A stretch of 64,000 bases of DNA from Pontibacillus litoralis JSM 072002 (GTDB lineage Bacteria > Bacillota > Bacilli > Bacillales > BH030062), in NCBI RefSeq assembly GCF_000775615.1, contig NZ_AVPG01000004.1, positions 1 through 64,000 of the forward strand. The letters are read 5' to 3'. The position numbers and the translations under genes were made by a program. The stretch's first letter is position 1. Each line of letters starts with the position of its first letter. The notes beneath the pieces were generated by a model, which saw only the letters and a list, made by a program, of their open reading frames with translations, had not been told where the DNA came from and did no database searches. Below are positions 16,393 to 25,189 of this stretch, in pieces.

Positions 16393-17355
16393 TTATACAG
16401 CAACTGGCGCTTTAATCGCCGGGTGTGGCTCGTAACCTTCTAGTTGAATATCATCCATATTCGCTTCAAAAACGGAGGGAATATTTGTGTTTAATCGCAA
16501 GGTCGGTAATTCAGCTGGCGTACGAGATAACTGCGTTTTGATTTGCTCTATATGATTACAATAAATGTGTGCATCTCCGAGCGTATGAATAAACTCCCCT
16601 ACTTCTAGTCCACATTCTTGCGCAATTAAATGAGTCAACAACGCATAACTTGCAATGTTAAATGGCACACCTAGAAAAATATCACCACTTCGTTGATATA
16701 ATTGACAGCTTAACTTGCCATCTGCAACATAAAACTGAAAGAAGGCATGACAAGGTGGTAGTGCCGCACGTTCAGGGCTAATATCTTCTGGATTCCAAGC
16801 CGATACAATTAACCGTCTTGAATTCGGATGATGTTTAATTTGTTCAATCACAGCTTTCACTTGATCAATCGTTTCACCACGGGAAGTCGTCCAGTGACGC
16901 CATTGCTTTCCATACACATTCCCTAAATCACCATATTTACGGGCAAATGCATCATCTTGCAAAATGCGCTCTTTAAACTTACTCATTTCCGATTGATACA
17001 TTTCTTTAAAATCGGGATCCTGTTCACTACGACGGCCAAAATCTGTCATATCAGGACCTGTGTATTCTTTACTTTGCACCCAGTTACGGAATGGCCATTC
17101 ATTCCAAATGTTATTGTTATGTTCGAGTAAATAACGAATATTCGTATCTCCTTTTAAGAACCACAACAATTCACTTTTAATTAAGGAAAATGGGACTCTT
17201 TTTGTCGTTAATAAAGGAAATCCTTGTTGTAAATCAAACCTCATTTGGTAACCAAACACAGAAATTGTTCCAGTTCCTGTTCGATCTCCTTTTTGCATGC
17301 CATTCTCCCATACATGCTTACATAAATTAAGATACGCTTGTTCATTTTGACTCAT
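16393..17355 (-). CDS. thyA: Thymidylate synthase, long form
   Basis: About 320 residues (start at the ATG 17355, [11 protein letters not shown]). It carries the folate/dUMP motifs GDRTGTGT, the catalytic loop [11 protein letters not shown] with the nucleophilic cysteine near residue 202, and the dUMP site [17 protein letters not shown]. The insert between about residues 80 and 140 makes it the longer (about 318 aa) class found in many Bacilli, unlike the 264-aa ThyB of B. subtilis. It makes dTMP from dUMP and forms an operon with dfrA. Confidence 0.96.
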   Translation of the reverse strand: MSQNEQAYLNLCKHVWENGMQKGDRTGTGTISVFGYQMRFDLQQGFPLLTTKRVPFSLIKSELLWFLKGDTNIRYLLEHNNNIWNEWPFRNWVQSKEYTGPDMTDFGRRSEQDPDFKEMYQSEMSKFKERILQDDAFARKYGDLGNVYGKQWRHWTTSRGETIDQVKAVIEQIKHHPNSRRLIVSAWNPEDISPERAALPPCHAFFQFYVADGKLSCQLYQRSGDIFLGVPFNIASYALLTHLIAQECGLEVGEFIHTLGDAHIYCNHIEQIKTQLSRTPAELPTLRLNTNIPSVFEANMDDIQLEGYEPHPAIKAPVAV

Positions 17356-17402
17356 GTTTTTCACTCCTGCGTTGCATCATTTACTTTGTTTATTATACAC
17401 GT

Positions 17403-18266
17403 TTATATTGTATCGAATAAATCCATTTGCTTTGAATTAAGACCTTGATAAGACAAGCCTAACATCTCCATCAACATTTTAGCATTGGGAGCTGCATCGC
17501 CGCCAGAATTGTTGTTGAATAAAACCGTAATATGCTTCGTTTCTTCTTTCAGTTTCTCAATGGACCTTTTCCATTCCCGTAATTCTTCTTCATTATACCG
17601 GTACAAAAATCGATGTTTACGCCATTCCCAATCCTCTCGACCGTTTTTATTCCAGCCGAACGTGTTACGACCGTGAAAGCGAATTAACGTTTGCTTTTCA
17701 CTTGTTGGCTCTATAATCGCCGGTACACTACCTTCCCCGGCTTGCGGTTCATCACAAATAGTATGAATCCATTGATTATCTTTCATGAATTGCAACGTTT
17801 GTTCCTTGTATGGATCTTCAAACCACGTACGGTTGCGAAATTCTAACGCTAGTGGTAAATCGCCCATTAGTTGACGAATGACTTTAAGCTTTTGCACATT
17901 TTCTTTTCGTACGTCAAACCATGGCGGGAACTGAAATAAAATGGCATTTAGTTTACCAGCCTCTAGTACAGGTTGAATCGATTGTATGTATGCGTGAAAC
18001 ATTTGCATTACTTCATCTTTCGTCATTTTATCCCGCGTATGTCCGGTCATCTTTTGGAATGCTTTAATGACAAAAGAAAACTCTTCTGGTGTTTGCTTCA
18101 CCCATTTAGCAAAATTTCGTTCAGATTGAATTGCATAAAAGCTACTATCAACTTCTACAACAGGGAAATGAGCTGCATATTCCGCGAGTTTGTCTTGCGG
18201 GTTGATTCGATCAGGATAAAGACTGGCATGATCGCCCCATCCAGTTACACCTATGAGTACACTCAA
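17403..18266 (-). CDS. DUF72 family protein (YunF-like)
   Basis: About 287 residues from a TTG at 18266 with AAGGAGGG upstream (LSVLIGVTGWGDH); a longer frame to 18296 has no ribosome site. Motifs of the DUF72 family (COG1801, TIM-barrel-like) are visible: IGVTGWGDHASLYP, VEVDSSFYAI, LFQFPPWF, ALEFRNRTW and RFHGRN. The function is unknown, though conserved acidic and histidine residues suggest an enzyme. It lies between the fhs terminator and thyA, on the same strand as both. Confidence 0.85.
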   Translation of the reverse strand: MSVLIGVTGWGDHASLYPDRINPQDKLAEYAAHFPVVEVDSSFYAIQSERNFAKWVKQTPEEFSFVIKAFQKMTGHTRDKMTKDEVMQMFHAYIQSIQPVLEAGKLNAILFQFPPWFDVRKENVQKLKVIRQLMGDLPLALEFRNRTWFEDPYKEQTLQFMKDNQWIHTICDEPQAGEGSVPAIIEPTSEKQTLIRFHGRNTFGWNKNGREDWEWRKHRFLYRYNEEELREWKRSIEKLKEETKHITVLFNNNSGGDAAPNAKMLMEMLGLSYQGLNSKQMDLFDTI

Positions 18267-18301
18267 ACGAATAGCCCTCCTTTCCTTAGTAATCATACAA
18301 T

Positions 18302-18332
18302 AGGGACAAACTATTTGTCATGGTTTGTCCCT
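18302..18332 (-). terminator. Hairpin downstream of fhs
   Basis: AGGGACAAAC (18302-18311) pairs perfectly with GTTTGTCCCT (18323-18332) around an 11-nt loop. It lies between the fhs stop and the DUF72 start. The T tract after the stem on the minus strand is weak, so termination may be partial. Confidence 0.6.
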
Positions 18333-18382
18333 ATACGTCGTTATTCAATTGGAGTTGCTACTAAGTATAAAATAGATTCAAT

Positions 18383-20053
18383 TTAAAACAAACCGACAGC
18401 ATTTCCGTTTTCATCTACATCCATTTTCAATGCTGCTGGTTGCTTCGGTAAACCTGGCATCGTCATTACATCTCCCGTTAAGGCAACAATGAAACCGGCT
18501 CCTATGGAAGGACTAAATTCTCGTATGGTAATCGTAAAGTTCTCTGGTCGACCAAGTAAAGTAGGGTTATCCGATAAGGAGTATTGCGTTTTCGCCATAC
18601 AAATCGGTAGCTTATCCCATCCATTGGCAGCAAATTGCCTCATCTGCTCTTTTGCTTTCGCAGAGTACTCTACACGTTCAGCGCCATATACGTTCGTGGC
18701 AATGGCGGCAATCTTATCTTCCATGGAGTCTTGCAAATCATACATGTGTTTAAAATGCTTCTCTTGAGTTTCAATGGTAGAAACTACTTCCTCGGCAAGC
18801 TGGATTCCACCTTCTCCACCTTTTGCAAAGACTTCTGTCAAGGCAACAGTTGCCCCTTGCTGTTGACACCACTTTTCGATCAACGCAATCTCTGCCTCTG
18901 TATCGGTTGGGAAACGATTGATTGCAATAACATATGGCAGTCCATAGGCTTCAATCGTTTCCATATGCTTTTGTAAGTTACTCATCCCTGCTTGAAGGGC
19001 ATCAAGATTTTCGGTTTCAAGCGCTTCTTTCGCCACACCTCCATGCATTTTTAATGCTCGTATCGTTGCAACAAGTACAACTGCATCTGGTTCAAATTCT
19101 CCTGCACGCGTTTTAATATCTAAGAATTTCTCCGCTCCAAGATCCGCTCCAAATCCTGCTTCTGTAATGACGTAGTCACCTAGTTTAGCCGCTAGTTTCG
19201 TTGCGATTACACTGTTACAGCCGTGCGCAATGTTTGCAAACGGACCGCCATGAATAATAGCAGGGGTATGTTCAATGGTTTGCACAACATTTGGCTTAAT
19301 TGCTTCTTTTAGTAAAAGCGTTAAAGCACCTTCCATACCTAAATCTTTAACGGTTAACGGTTGGTCATTATATGTATAGCCAAAAACAATTCGACTAAGA
19401 CGCTTCTTTAAATCATCCATATCTTTCGCTAGACAAAGAATTGCCATAATCTCTGAGGCAACCGTAATCATGAAACCATCTTCCCGAGGTACTCCTTTTT
19501 TCGGACCGCCTAAACCGACAATCACTTCACGTAAAGCACGATCATTTAAATCTACAACTCTTTTCCAACCTACTTTTCGTGGATCAATGTGTAGCGCATT
19601 CCCTTGGAAAATATGATTATCAATAAACGCAGATAACGCATTGTTAGCTGCAGTAATGGCGTGAATATCCCCTGTGAAGTGCAAATTAATATCTTCCATC
19701 GGTAATACTTGAGAATACCCTCCACCTGCCGCGCCGCCTTTAATTCCCATACTCGGCCCTAATGATGGTTCTCTTAATGCAATAACTGTTTTTTTATTCA
19801 GCTTATTCATTGCTTGTCCTAATCCAACTGTTACGGTTGATTTACCTTCTCCCGCTGGTGTTGGATTAATCGACGTGACAAGTACAATTTTTCCTGACTT
19901 TCGATCGTTAAGCTTCTCTAACAGCTGATCAGACAATTTTGCTTTATAATGACCGTATGGCTCCCAATCTTCTTTCGTAATAGGGAAATCTTCCATAATT
20001 TCTGCAATTGGCTTCATAGTCGCTTGCTGAGCAATTTCAATATCACACTTCAT
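18383..20053 (-). CDS. fhs: Formate-tetrahydrofolate ligase
   Basis: 556 residues, the standard length. The ATP-binding loop is [16 protein letters not shown], and further signatures are [23 protein letters not shown] (seen in parts such as [14 protein letters not shown]) and [14 protein letters not shown]. It makes 10-formyl-tetrahydrofolate from formate, ATP and THF for purine and formyl-Met-tRNA synthesis. It is monocistronic; B. subtilis 168 lacks this gene, while many other Bacillaceae have it. Confidence 0.97.
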   Translation of the reverse strand: MKCDIEIAQQATMKPIAEIMEDFPITKEDWEPYGHYKAKLSDQLLEKLNDRKSGKIVLVTSINPTPAGEGKSTVTVGLGQAMNKLNKKTVIALREPSLGPSMGIKGGAAGGGYSQVLPMEDINLHFTGDIHAITAANNALSAFIDNHIFQGNALHIDPRKVGWKRVVDLNDRALREVIVGLGGPKKGVPREDGFMITVASEIMAILCLAKDMDDLKKRLSRIVFGYTYNDQPLTVKDLGMEGALTLLLKEAIKPNVVQTIEHTPAIIHGGPFANIAHGCNSVIATKLAAKLGDYVITEAGFGADLGAEKFLDIKTRAGEFEPDAVVLVATIRALKMHGGVAKEALETENLDALQAGMSNLQKHMETIEAYGLPYVIAINRFPTDTEAEIALIEKWCQQQGATVALTEVFAKGGEGGIQLAEEVVSTIETQEKHFKHMYDLQDSMEDKIAAIATNVYGAERVEYSAKAKEQMRQFAANGWDKLPICMAKTQYSLSDNPTLLGRPENFTITIREFSPSIGAGFIVALTGDVMTMPGLPKQPAALKMDVDENGNAVGLF

Positions 20054-20190
20054 ATACGAAAACCCCTTCCTTTATTGTAAGATAGCTTTATTTTATCAAA
20101 TACTGAGGCAAAAATATATTTTACTTCATTATCTCCCCCATACTACCACAAAAAAAGAAGCATATCGCTTGAATTTTCACTAAATGACCA

Positions 20191-20219
20191 TTGACGAAAA
20201 AGGAAAAATAAGCTATATT
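20191..20219 (+). promoter_or_regulatory. Sigma-A promoter of the cold-shock gene
   Basis: TTGACG (20191-20196) and TATATT (20214-20219) are spaced by 17 bp. The transcript would start near 20226, giving a leader of about 150 nt before the cold-shock ATG at 20380. Confidence 0.7.
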
Positions 20220-20248
20220 ATGTGTAAGCAAAGAGGATGCATGGATTC

Positions 20249-20323
20249 ATGAAAGACAATGTAACTTCTATAGAAGTACAGGATTTTATGTTCCTGCATT
20301 TCTATAGAAGTTATTTTTTATGA
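20249..20323 (+). CDS. Upstream ORF (24 aa) in the cold-shock leader
   Basis: ATG at 20249 with AGAGGA about 11 bases upstream opens a 24-codon frame (MKDNVTSIEVQDFMFLHFYR, then SYFL) that ends in TGA at 20321-20323. It runs through the whole terminator-like hairpin at 20263-20312. Translating ribosomes would therefore disrupt that hairpin. It is a possible regulatory leader peptide; expression is not shown. Confidence 0.35.
   Translation: MKDNVTSIEVQDFMFLHFYRSYFL
20263..20320 (+). promoter_or_regulatory. Terminator-like hairpin within the cold-shock leader
   Basis: Positions 20263-20283 pair with 20292-20312: the outer AACTTCTATAGAA/TTCTATAGAAGTT is perfect, followed by a GTACAGGA/TCCTGCAT continuation with an internal mismatch. 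ATTTTTTA follows. Each arm also contains the 12-bp self-complementary CTTCTATAGAAG or its partner, so alternative folds are possible; an ACTTC just downstream (about 20322) can pair with the last GAAGT. It lies 60 bp before the ribosome site of csp and could act as an attenuator. Confidence 0.55.
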
Positions 20324-20379
20324 CTTCTTTCTTTGTCATTAACACGTATTGACGTGAAGTTTTAGGAGGATATTTACAC

Positions 20380-20580
20380 ATGCAAAACGGTACAGTAAAA
20401 TGGTTTAACGCAGAAAAAGGTTACGGATTCATTCAAATAGAAGAAGGAAACGATGTATTCGTACACTTCTCTGCTATCCAAGAAGAAGGTTTCAAAACTT
20501 TAGAAGAAGGTCAAAGCGTTTCATTTGAAATCGTAGAAGGCGACCGCGGACCACAAGCAGCAAACGTTGTAAAAAACTAA
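20380..20580 (+). CDS. csp: Cold-shock protein (CspA/CspB family)
   Basis: 66 residues, a single OB-fold cold-shock domain. RNP1-like KGYGFIQIE (17-25) and RNP2-like VFVHFSAI are present, with the usual opening [13 protein letters not shown]. It is a single-stranded RNA/DNA chaperone that keeps mRNAs unfolded at low temperature. The ribosome site is TTTAGGAGGA. The long leader with a hairpin and an upstream ORF is unusual. A strong terminator follows, so it is monocistronic. Confidence 0.97.
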   Translation: MQNGTVKWFNAEKGYGFIQIEEGNDVFVHFSAIQEEGFKTLEEGQSVSFEIVEGDRGPQAANVVKN

Positions 20581-20635
20581 TTACACAAATGAATGTACGG
20601 GACATATCGTTCCGAACAAACTGAACGTATAGCAA

Positions 20636-20672
20636 AGCTCAGCACGTGCATCAAATGTGCTGGGCTTTTTTT
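20636..20672 (+). terminator. Terminator of the cold-shock gene
   Basis: AGCTCAGCAC (20636-20645) pairs with GTGCTGGGCT (20657-20666), with one G-T wobble, followed by a run of seven T. Confidence 0.9.
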
Positions 20673-20684
20673 CGTTTGTATTGG

Positions 20685-20713
20685 TTGCATCATGAACAAA
20701 AACAACGTATAAT
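20685..20713 (+). promoter_or_regulatory. Promoter of the queuosine transporter gene
   Basis: TTGCAT (20685-20690) and TATAAT (20708-20713) are 17 bp apart. The predicted start near 20720 lies just before the preQ1 riboswitch. Confidence 0.65.
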
Positions 20714-20732
20714 AGGCAATCGTTATGCTACA

Positions 20733-20772
20733 TCGCAGTTCGTAATATCCTGCGTCATCAAAACTATGGAGG
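20733..20772 (+). promoter_or_regulatory. PreQ1-I riboswitch
   Basis: Stem P1 CGCAG (20734-20738) pairs with CTGCG (20750-20754) around the loop TTCGTAATATC, which resembles loops of known class I preQ1 aptamers. The A-rich tail TCATCAAAACTA (20755-20766) would form the H-type pseudoknot and runs directly into GGAGG (20768-20772) of the next gene. This is the typical translational arrangement in which preQ1 binding hides the ribosome site. The downstream gene, a queuosine precursor transporter, supports the call. Confidence 0.8.
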
Positions 20773-20780
20773 TTATATTT

Positions 20781-21452
20781 ATGACAAATGAAATACTTTG
20801 GATCATTTTTGCCATCGTCAACTTTTCGATGGTCACTTTTATTTATCGCACGTTTGGCAAGCAAGGCTTGTTCGTCTGGATTGGTATGTCAACCGTGATT
20901 GCCAACATCCAAGTGACGAAAACAATTGAAATGTTTGGCTTAACGGCAACACTCGGCAATATCATTTACGGGACAGCCTTTTTAGCAACGGACATTTTAA
21001 ATGAAAAATACGGGAAAGAAGATGCGAAACGAGCAGTATGGTTAGGCTTTTTTACGTTAATCAGTATGACAGTAATGATGAAAATAGCCTTACTATTTAC
21101 ACCAGCACCAGATGATTTCGCTCATGACGCACTAGCGACATTATTTGACGTAATGCCTCGAGTAGCACTTGGTAGTTTACTAGCCTATCTTGTAAGTCAA
21201 TACTTTGATGTATGGATTTATGCGAAATTAAAAGAAAAATTCCCCCAAGACAAATGGCTTTGGGTTCGAAATAACGGGAGTACGATGATTAGTCAACTAT
21301 TGGATTCACTCGTTTTCTGCTTAGTAGCATTCTACGGTGAGTTCCCAGCCAATGTTTGGTTAGAAGTTTTTATGACGACATATATTATTAAGTTTCTTGT
21401 TGCTGCACTCGACACGCCGTTCTTATATGTGGCGAAGAAATTCCATCAATAA
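20781..21452 (+). CDS. ypdP: Queuosine precursor transporter (YhhQ/YpdP family)
   Basis: 223 residues from the ATG at 20781; the longer open frame runs through the riboswitch and terminator and is not coding. Six to seven hydrophobic segments are present, with the family motifs ANIQVTKTIEMFG, FLATDILNEKYGK and RNNGSTMISQLLDSLVF. The family (COG1738) imports the preQ0/preQ1 precursors of the tRNA base queuosine. A preQ1-I riboswitch covers the ribosome site, which supports the substrate. The same pair with an RNase H-like gene exists in B. subtilis (ypdP-ypdQ). Confidence 0.92.
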   Translation: MTNEILWIIFAIVNFSMVTFIYRTFGKQGLFVWIGMSTVIANIQVTKTIEMFGLTATLGNIIYGTAFLATDILNEKYGKEDAKRAVWLGFFTLISMTVMMKIALLFTPAPDDFAHDALATLFDVMPRVALGSLLAYLVSQYFDVWIYAKLKEKFPQDKWLWVRNNGSTMISQLLDSLVFCLVAFYGEFPANVWLEVFMTTYIIKFLVAALDTPFLYVAKKFHQ

Positions 21453-21475
21453 TAAAACGATAAGGATTGAGGTTC

Positions 21476-21871
21476 ATGATAGAAGTATATGTGGACGGGG
21501 CTTCTCAAGGCGATCCAGGCCCAAGTGGTGCGGGCATTTATATTAAACATCCTAATGAGCAAATCGAACAATCCATTATGCTTGAAGAGATGTCCAATCA
21601 CGAAGCAGAGTTTCACGCATTGATCCATGCCTTACAACTATGTCAACAACGATTTCCAAATGAAATCCTGAGTGTACGTTCTGATTCAAAGCTTGTTGTC
21701 GATAGTGTGGAAAAACAGTTCACGAAAAATTCACGCTATCAACATTTATTACGAAAGTCTGAATCATTAATCGCTTCCTTTCCTTACGTATTTATTAAAT
21801 GGATTCCTAGCAAGCAAAATAAACGGGCAGATCAATTAGCTAGACAAGCCATCCATCCAAAAAATAAGTAG
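21476..21871 (+). CDS. ypdQ: RNase HI-like protein (YpdQ-like)
   Basis: 131 residues from the ATG at 21476 (MIEVYVDGAS), preceded by AAGGA. The RNase H fold is visible: YVDGASQGDPGPSGAG with the first Asp, SNHEAEFHALIHAL with the catalytic Glu, VRSDSKLVVDSV with the second Asp, and NKRADQLAR with the last Asp. All four acidic active-site residues are thus present. Such reverse-transcriptase-like RNase H proteins in Bacillus are often poorly active, so activity here is uncertain. It is cotranscribed with ypdP and ends in a terminator. Confidence 0.88.
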   Translation: MIEVYVDGASQGDPGPSGAGIYIKHPNEQIEQSIMLEEMSNHEAEFHALIHALQLCQQRFPNEILSVRSDSKLVVDSVEKQFTKNSRYQHLLRKSESLIASFPYVFIKWIPSKQNKRADQLARQAIHPKNK

Positions 21872-21910
21872 CGATGCGACGATATTTCTTAACGTTGCAT
21901 CGCTTTTTTT
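21871..21910. terminator. Terminator after ypdQ
   Basis: GCGATGCGAC (21871-21880) pairs with GTTGCATCGC (21894-21903), with one G-T pair, followed by seven T on the plus strand. The stem overlaps the last codons of the convergent gene that ends at 21889. Confidence 0.85.
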
Positions 21911-22182
21911 CTAGGTATCCCTTTTTTCTGTAACAATTGATTAGCACTTCGACTAGTACGAGGCCGTTGTTCAGATAAGTATTCCAACACAGCAATAAAG
22001 AAACTCCCATCAAAGGTCAATTGAGCTTGCAATGTTGCCCTTACGGCAGAGATAACTAACCAATCCTCACTGTTTGTATAATTTTTGCCGAAATAAATAA
22101 AATGAATATCCTTATCACTTAACTTAAATCCTTTTGTCCATAAATCTTCAATGTAATATGCTAATGGTTGATGGCCTTTCAT
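21889..22182 (-). CDS. Conserved-looking hypothetical protein
   Basis: 97 residues from the ATG at 22182 (MKGHQPLAYYIEDLW), with AAAGGGTG upstream. It is soluble, with mixed alpha/beta character and a basic C-terminus (RKKAMQR). No signal peptide or membrane helix is seen. I do not recognise the family. It lies directly downstream of the sulfurtransferase gene (10-bp gap), so the two are probably cotranscribed; this is the only functional hint. Confidence 0.6.
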   Translation of the reverse strand: MKGHQPLAYYIEDLWTKGFKLSDKDIHFIYFGKNYTNSEDWLVISAVRATLQAQLTFDGSFFIAVLEYLSEQRPRTSRSANQLLQKKGIPRKKAMQR

Positions 22183-22200
22183 GATGTACACCCTTTATGA

Positions 22201-23043
22201 TCATTTATACTTTGGCAACACAGCGATTGCATTTTGATCATCGGAAATCCAATCACTAAAGCTACCAACATATACTTTCACATACTTAAAACCTAACTCT
22301 TTTAAGGCAACAGCAACTGGCATTGCTGTGACACCTGATCCACAGTAAACGATGTGTGTTCCATTTTCATTTAAATGAGTGAAACGTGATCGAAGTTGTT
22401 GTATCGACTTCCAATTCCCTTCTTCATTAATTAAAGTATTCCAGGGAATATTAACAGCGGAAGGAATATGCCCGGCTTTCGAATCAACTGGCTCCGACCA
22501 ACCGGCATATCGTTCATAGCTTCGAGCATCCATTAACGTTACGTTTTCATTTTCGATACTTTGCTTTATCTCCTCTTGACTAGCCACCCACTCTTGTTGC
22601 ACGTCTTGCTTATAAGTGACGGGCGAACGGGATGCTATTGCTGAAGAAACGGGCAGTTGCTGTTGTCGCCAAGCTTCATAGCCACCGTCTAGTATATATA
22701 CTTGTTGATGACCTAACACTTTAAGAAGCCAAAAGCACCTTGAAGCAACAGGACATTGAGCATCATCATAGACAACTAAAACACTTTGATCCGACACACC
22801 TTTTTGCTCTAACGTATGGACTAGTGAACTAAGATTTGGCATTGGATGTCTGCCTCCGGATTCCTCTACTTCTCCACTTAAGTCTTTTTCTAAATCAAGA
22901 TATATTGCTCCAGGTAAATGGGCTTCTTTATACTTTTCATAACCTGCATAAGCATCATCCAATTGAAACCGACAATCTACAAAGGTCACGTGTTTCTCTG
23001 CTTGTAGTGCCACAACTTCTTCTGCTGATAGAATAAAGCGCAT
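22201..23043 (-). CDS. Rhodanese-type sulfurtransferase
   Basis: 280 residues from the ATG at 23043 (MRFILSAEE), the one correctly spaced from GAGGAGG. There are two tandem rhodanese domains: an inactive N-terminal one with VDCRFQLDD and LPGAIYLDLEKDLSG, and a catalytic C-terminal one with the active-site loop YCGSGVTAMPV, whose cysteine carries the persulfide. The CGSGVT loop resembles 3-mercaptopyruvate sulfurtransferases (CGTGVT), so either mercaptopyruvate or thiosulfate could be the donor. It is cytosolic. Confidence 0.9.
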   Translation of the reverse strand: MRFILSAEEVVALQAEKHVTFVDCRFQLDDAYAGYEKYKEAHLPGAIYLDLEKDLSGEVEESGGRHPMPNLSSLVHTLEQKGVSDQSVLVVYDDAQCPVASRCFWLLKVLGHQQVYILDGGYEAWRQQQLPVSSAIASRSPVTYKQDVQQEWVASQEEIKQSIENENVTLMDARSYERYAGWSEPVDSKAGHIPSAVNIPWNTLINEEGNWKSIQQLRSRFTHLNENGTHIVYCGSGVTAMPVAVALKELGFKYVKVYVGSFSDWISDDQNAIAVLPKYK

Positions 23044-23125
23044 ACACATCCTCCTCTATGTACCATTCCCTCTCATTATACGACTAGCATCGCAATGGAT
23101 TCAATTGAAGGTGCTTATGTTCATA

Positions 23126-23154
23126 GAAAAAACCAGGCATACAATTACCTGGTT
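23126..23154 (-). terminator. Terminator overlapping the end of the 68-aa gene
   Basis: On the minus strand AACCAGG (23154-23148) pairs with CCTGGTT (23137-23131), followed by TTTTTC. The first arm lies in the last codons of the gene that ends at 23145. Confidence 0.8.
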
Positions 23155-23351
23155 GCGATAAGTTCTTTATATTGTTGTTGCTTTTGCTTAGCTGAATACG
23201 CTTTATTCCCACGTAAAAATTGAACGACTTGCATAGCTCGCTTATCTTGTAATTTGGCTAAAATACCGACCATTAACACACTATACAAACTTACAGTAAG
23301 TATGATAAGAAAAACCATCCAATCCCTCATTTCATTGATAATGATTTTCAT
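23145..23351 (-). CDS. Small membrane protein, function unknown
   Basis: 68 residues from the ATG at 23351 (MKIIINEMRDW), chosen for its GAGGA site five bases upstream. One hydrophobic helix (WMVFLIILTVSLYSVLMVGIL) is followed by a strongly basic cytoplasmic tail rich in Lys/Gln (SAKQKQQQYKELI). Not recognised. It is followed by its own terminator and is separate from the bpsAB pair upstream on the same strand. Confidence 0.55.
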   Translation of the reverse strand: MKIIINEMRDWMVFLIILTVSLYSVLMVGILAKLQDKRAMQVVQFLRGNKAYSAKQKQQQYKELIATR

Positions 23352-23410
23352 TTTCTTCCTCAAGTATAGCAAATGAATGAGGCAAATGCAATGAGAAATA
23401 TTATCATCAA

Positions 23411-23923
23411 TTAGGAACGTTCTTCATACACATTCCCTATCGCTTGTTCTTCTATCGGGATACGGATATACATTAATAACAAATGAAGAAATGGAAACAA
23501 CAAAGCTGTCCAATAAGCTTGAAACAATAAAGGGATTACAACAAACTCCACTGCCACAATGACATAATTCGGATGTTTCATAAAACGATAAGGTCCACGA
23601 ACAACCCGCTCACCACCTGGCATGACAATGATTTTCGTATTCCAGTACTTCCCTAACGATGCTAAACACCATATTCGAAATGCTTGGGTCATAATGAACA
23701 AAACGAATAGCCACTGACTCGAGAAACTCCATTGCAAAGATGCAAAAGGAGCTTCTACTAAAATAGCGAGAAAAAATAACGAATGCACGACAATAAACCA
23801 ACGATAATGCTCTCTACCTACTTCATATGCCCCTCGATCTTTCATCCACTGTTCATTTCGTCTCGCAACACCTATTTCGACAATGCGTTGGACAATTATT
23901 AGCACCCATAAAACGTAAAACAT
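23411..23923 (-). CDS. bpsB: Isoprenylcysteine methyltransferase-family protein, BpsB (YpbQ)
   Basis: 170 residues from the ATG at 23923, three bases after the bpsA stop region. There are four to five hydrophobic helices. The ICMT-type SAM-binding C-terminus RGPYRFMKHPNYVIVAVEF and a conserved EEQAIG are visible. In B. subtilis BpsB methylates the alkylpyrones made by the type III polyketide synthase BpsA; the tight pairing here supports the same role. Integral membrane enzyme. Confidence 0.88.
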   Translation of the reverse strand: MFYVLWVLIIVQRIVEIGVARRNEQWMKDRGAYEVGREHYRWFIVVHSLFFLAILVEAPFASLQWSFSSQWLFVLFIMTQAFRIWCLASLGKYWNTKIIVMPGGERVVRGPYRFMKHPNYVIVAVEFVVIPLLFQAYWTALLFPFLHLLLMYIRIPIEEQAIGNVYEERS

Positions 23924-23925
23924 AA

Positions 23926-25008
23926 TTACGCCCACTCCAAATGAAGCAGTTCTGAGCTAAACCCTGGACCTAACGCAGCTAGCATACTTTTCGTTCCAAC
24001 TGGATGGTTTTCTTCCATGTACTTTTTTAATACATGCAAAACAGTTGCCGACGACATATTTCCATGTTCTCGCAAAACGTCATAGGAGCAGCGTAACGCA
24101 GTACTTGAACAATGTAGAGTGGATGCATACGCTTCCAGCACTTTTTTTCCGCCAGGATGCGCAACGAAAAAAGGCATTTCCTTCGTATTTAGTTTGTACT
24201 TTTGCTCAAAGCATTGGACATGTTCTTTCCAAAACGTTTCTACTATGTGTGGAATACTTTTAGCAAAAACAACTTGAAAACCTTCATCAATAGTATTCCA
24301 GCCCATCACGTCTAAAGAATCTTGTAATAATTTGGAACTTGTTGCTGTTATGGTAGGTGCAGGTTTCTTTACCATAGAGCGTATATTAGAATTACTTCCT
24401 ATCACAAGTGCTGCTGCAATTCCATCTCCGAACAAGGCTGTGCCGATTATATTGCTCTTGCGATGATCATCCTTTAAAAAAGTTAAACTGCACAACTCCA
24501 CACATACAATTAGTACATTTTCGTTTGGATAGGATTGTACATAGTCATAAGCTCGTGCGAAGGCTGCACCTCCACCCGCACACCCTAACCCCCACACTGG
24601 TAGGCGCTTCACATCATCCCGGAATGGCCGTTCATTCATAAAGCGAGCATCCATTGTTGGAGTGGCGATTCCTGTACTAGAAATGTATATCACCATATCC
24701 ACCTCATCATACGGAATAGCACTCGCTAACATCGAATCGTTATGCAAACATTGATCGATTGCCTTTAGCCCATGCTCAGCTGCTTTCTGCTCGTAAATCG
24801 TATTTCTTTCATGAAACCCATGTGGTTCCGTATACCATTGTATCGGCATGACAAACTGCCTCTTATGAACAGCAGCATGATCAAAAACAGGAAGTAATCT
24901 TGATATATCCCTTGATTTTGAAAACAACGATTCAATAAACGGACGGGCCTCGCTTTGTAACAATTCATTTTCCGGCAAGCTATACCCAATGGAAGCAATC
25001 ATCGACAT
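23926..25008 (-). CDS. bpsA: Type III polyketide synthase BpsA
   Basis: About 360 residues, chalcone-synthase-like thiolase fold. The catalytic triad is visible: the cysteine in LPVWGLGCAGGGAAF (about residue 143), the histidine in FVAHPGGKKVLEAY and the asparagine in REHGNMSSATV. Also present is the GLGC entry to the CoA tunnel and the C-terminal AALGPGFSSELL loop. In B. subtilis the homologue makes long-chain alkylpyrones from fatty acyl-CoA and malonyl-CoA, and BpsB then methylates them. The start at 25008 is best spaced from GGGGTG; 25014 is also possible. Confidence 0.94.
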   Translation of the reverse strand: MSMIASIGYSLPENELLQSEARPFIESLFSKSRDISRLLPVFDHAAVHKRQFVMPIQWYTEPHGFHERNTIYEQKAAEHGLKAIDQCLHNDSMLASAIPYDEVDMVIYISSTGIATPTMDARFMNERPFRDDVKRLPVWGLGCAGGGAAFARAYDYVQSYPNENVLIVCVELCSLTFLKDDHRKSNIIGTALFGDGIAAALVIGSNSNIRSMVKKPAPTITATSSKLLQDSLDVMGWNTIDEGFQVVFAKSIPHIVETFWKEHVQCFEQKYKLNTKEMPFFVAHPGGKKVLEAYASTLHCSSTALRCSYDVLREHGNMSSATVLHVLKKYMEENHPVGTKSMLAALGPGFSSELLHLEWA

Positions 25009-25189
25009 AACCATACACCCCTTTTTTCATTAGCTTTTGTTTTTTTCAGTCTCATTATGCATCTGTTAAATTGCTATTTATGTAATCAAATATCCTAACG
25101 TATGGTTTGTCACAAATCGTTCTTTTTTTTCCCTTTTGAAATTCATTTACAAACGGATGTAAAGCTAGGTTTTATGCGATTTATATCCA

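Noticed and set aside
20646-20780. Extended N-terminus of the queuosine transporter frame
   Set aside because: This part covers the csp terminator, promoter and preQ1 riboswitch; the family starts at the ATG at 20781.
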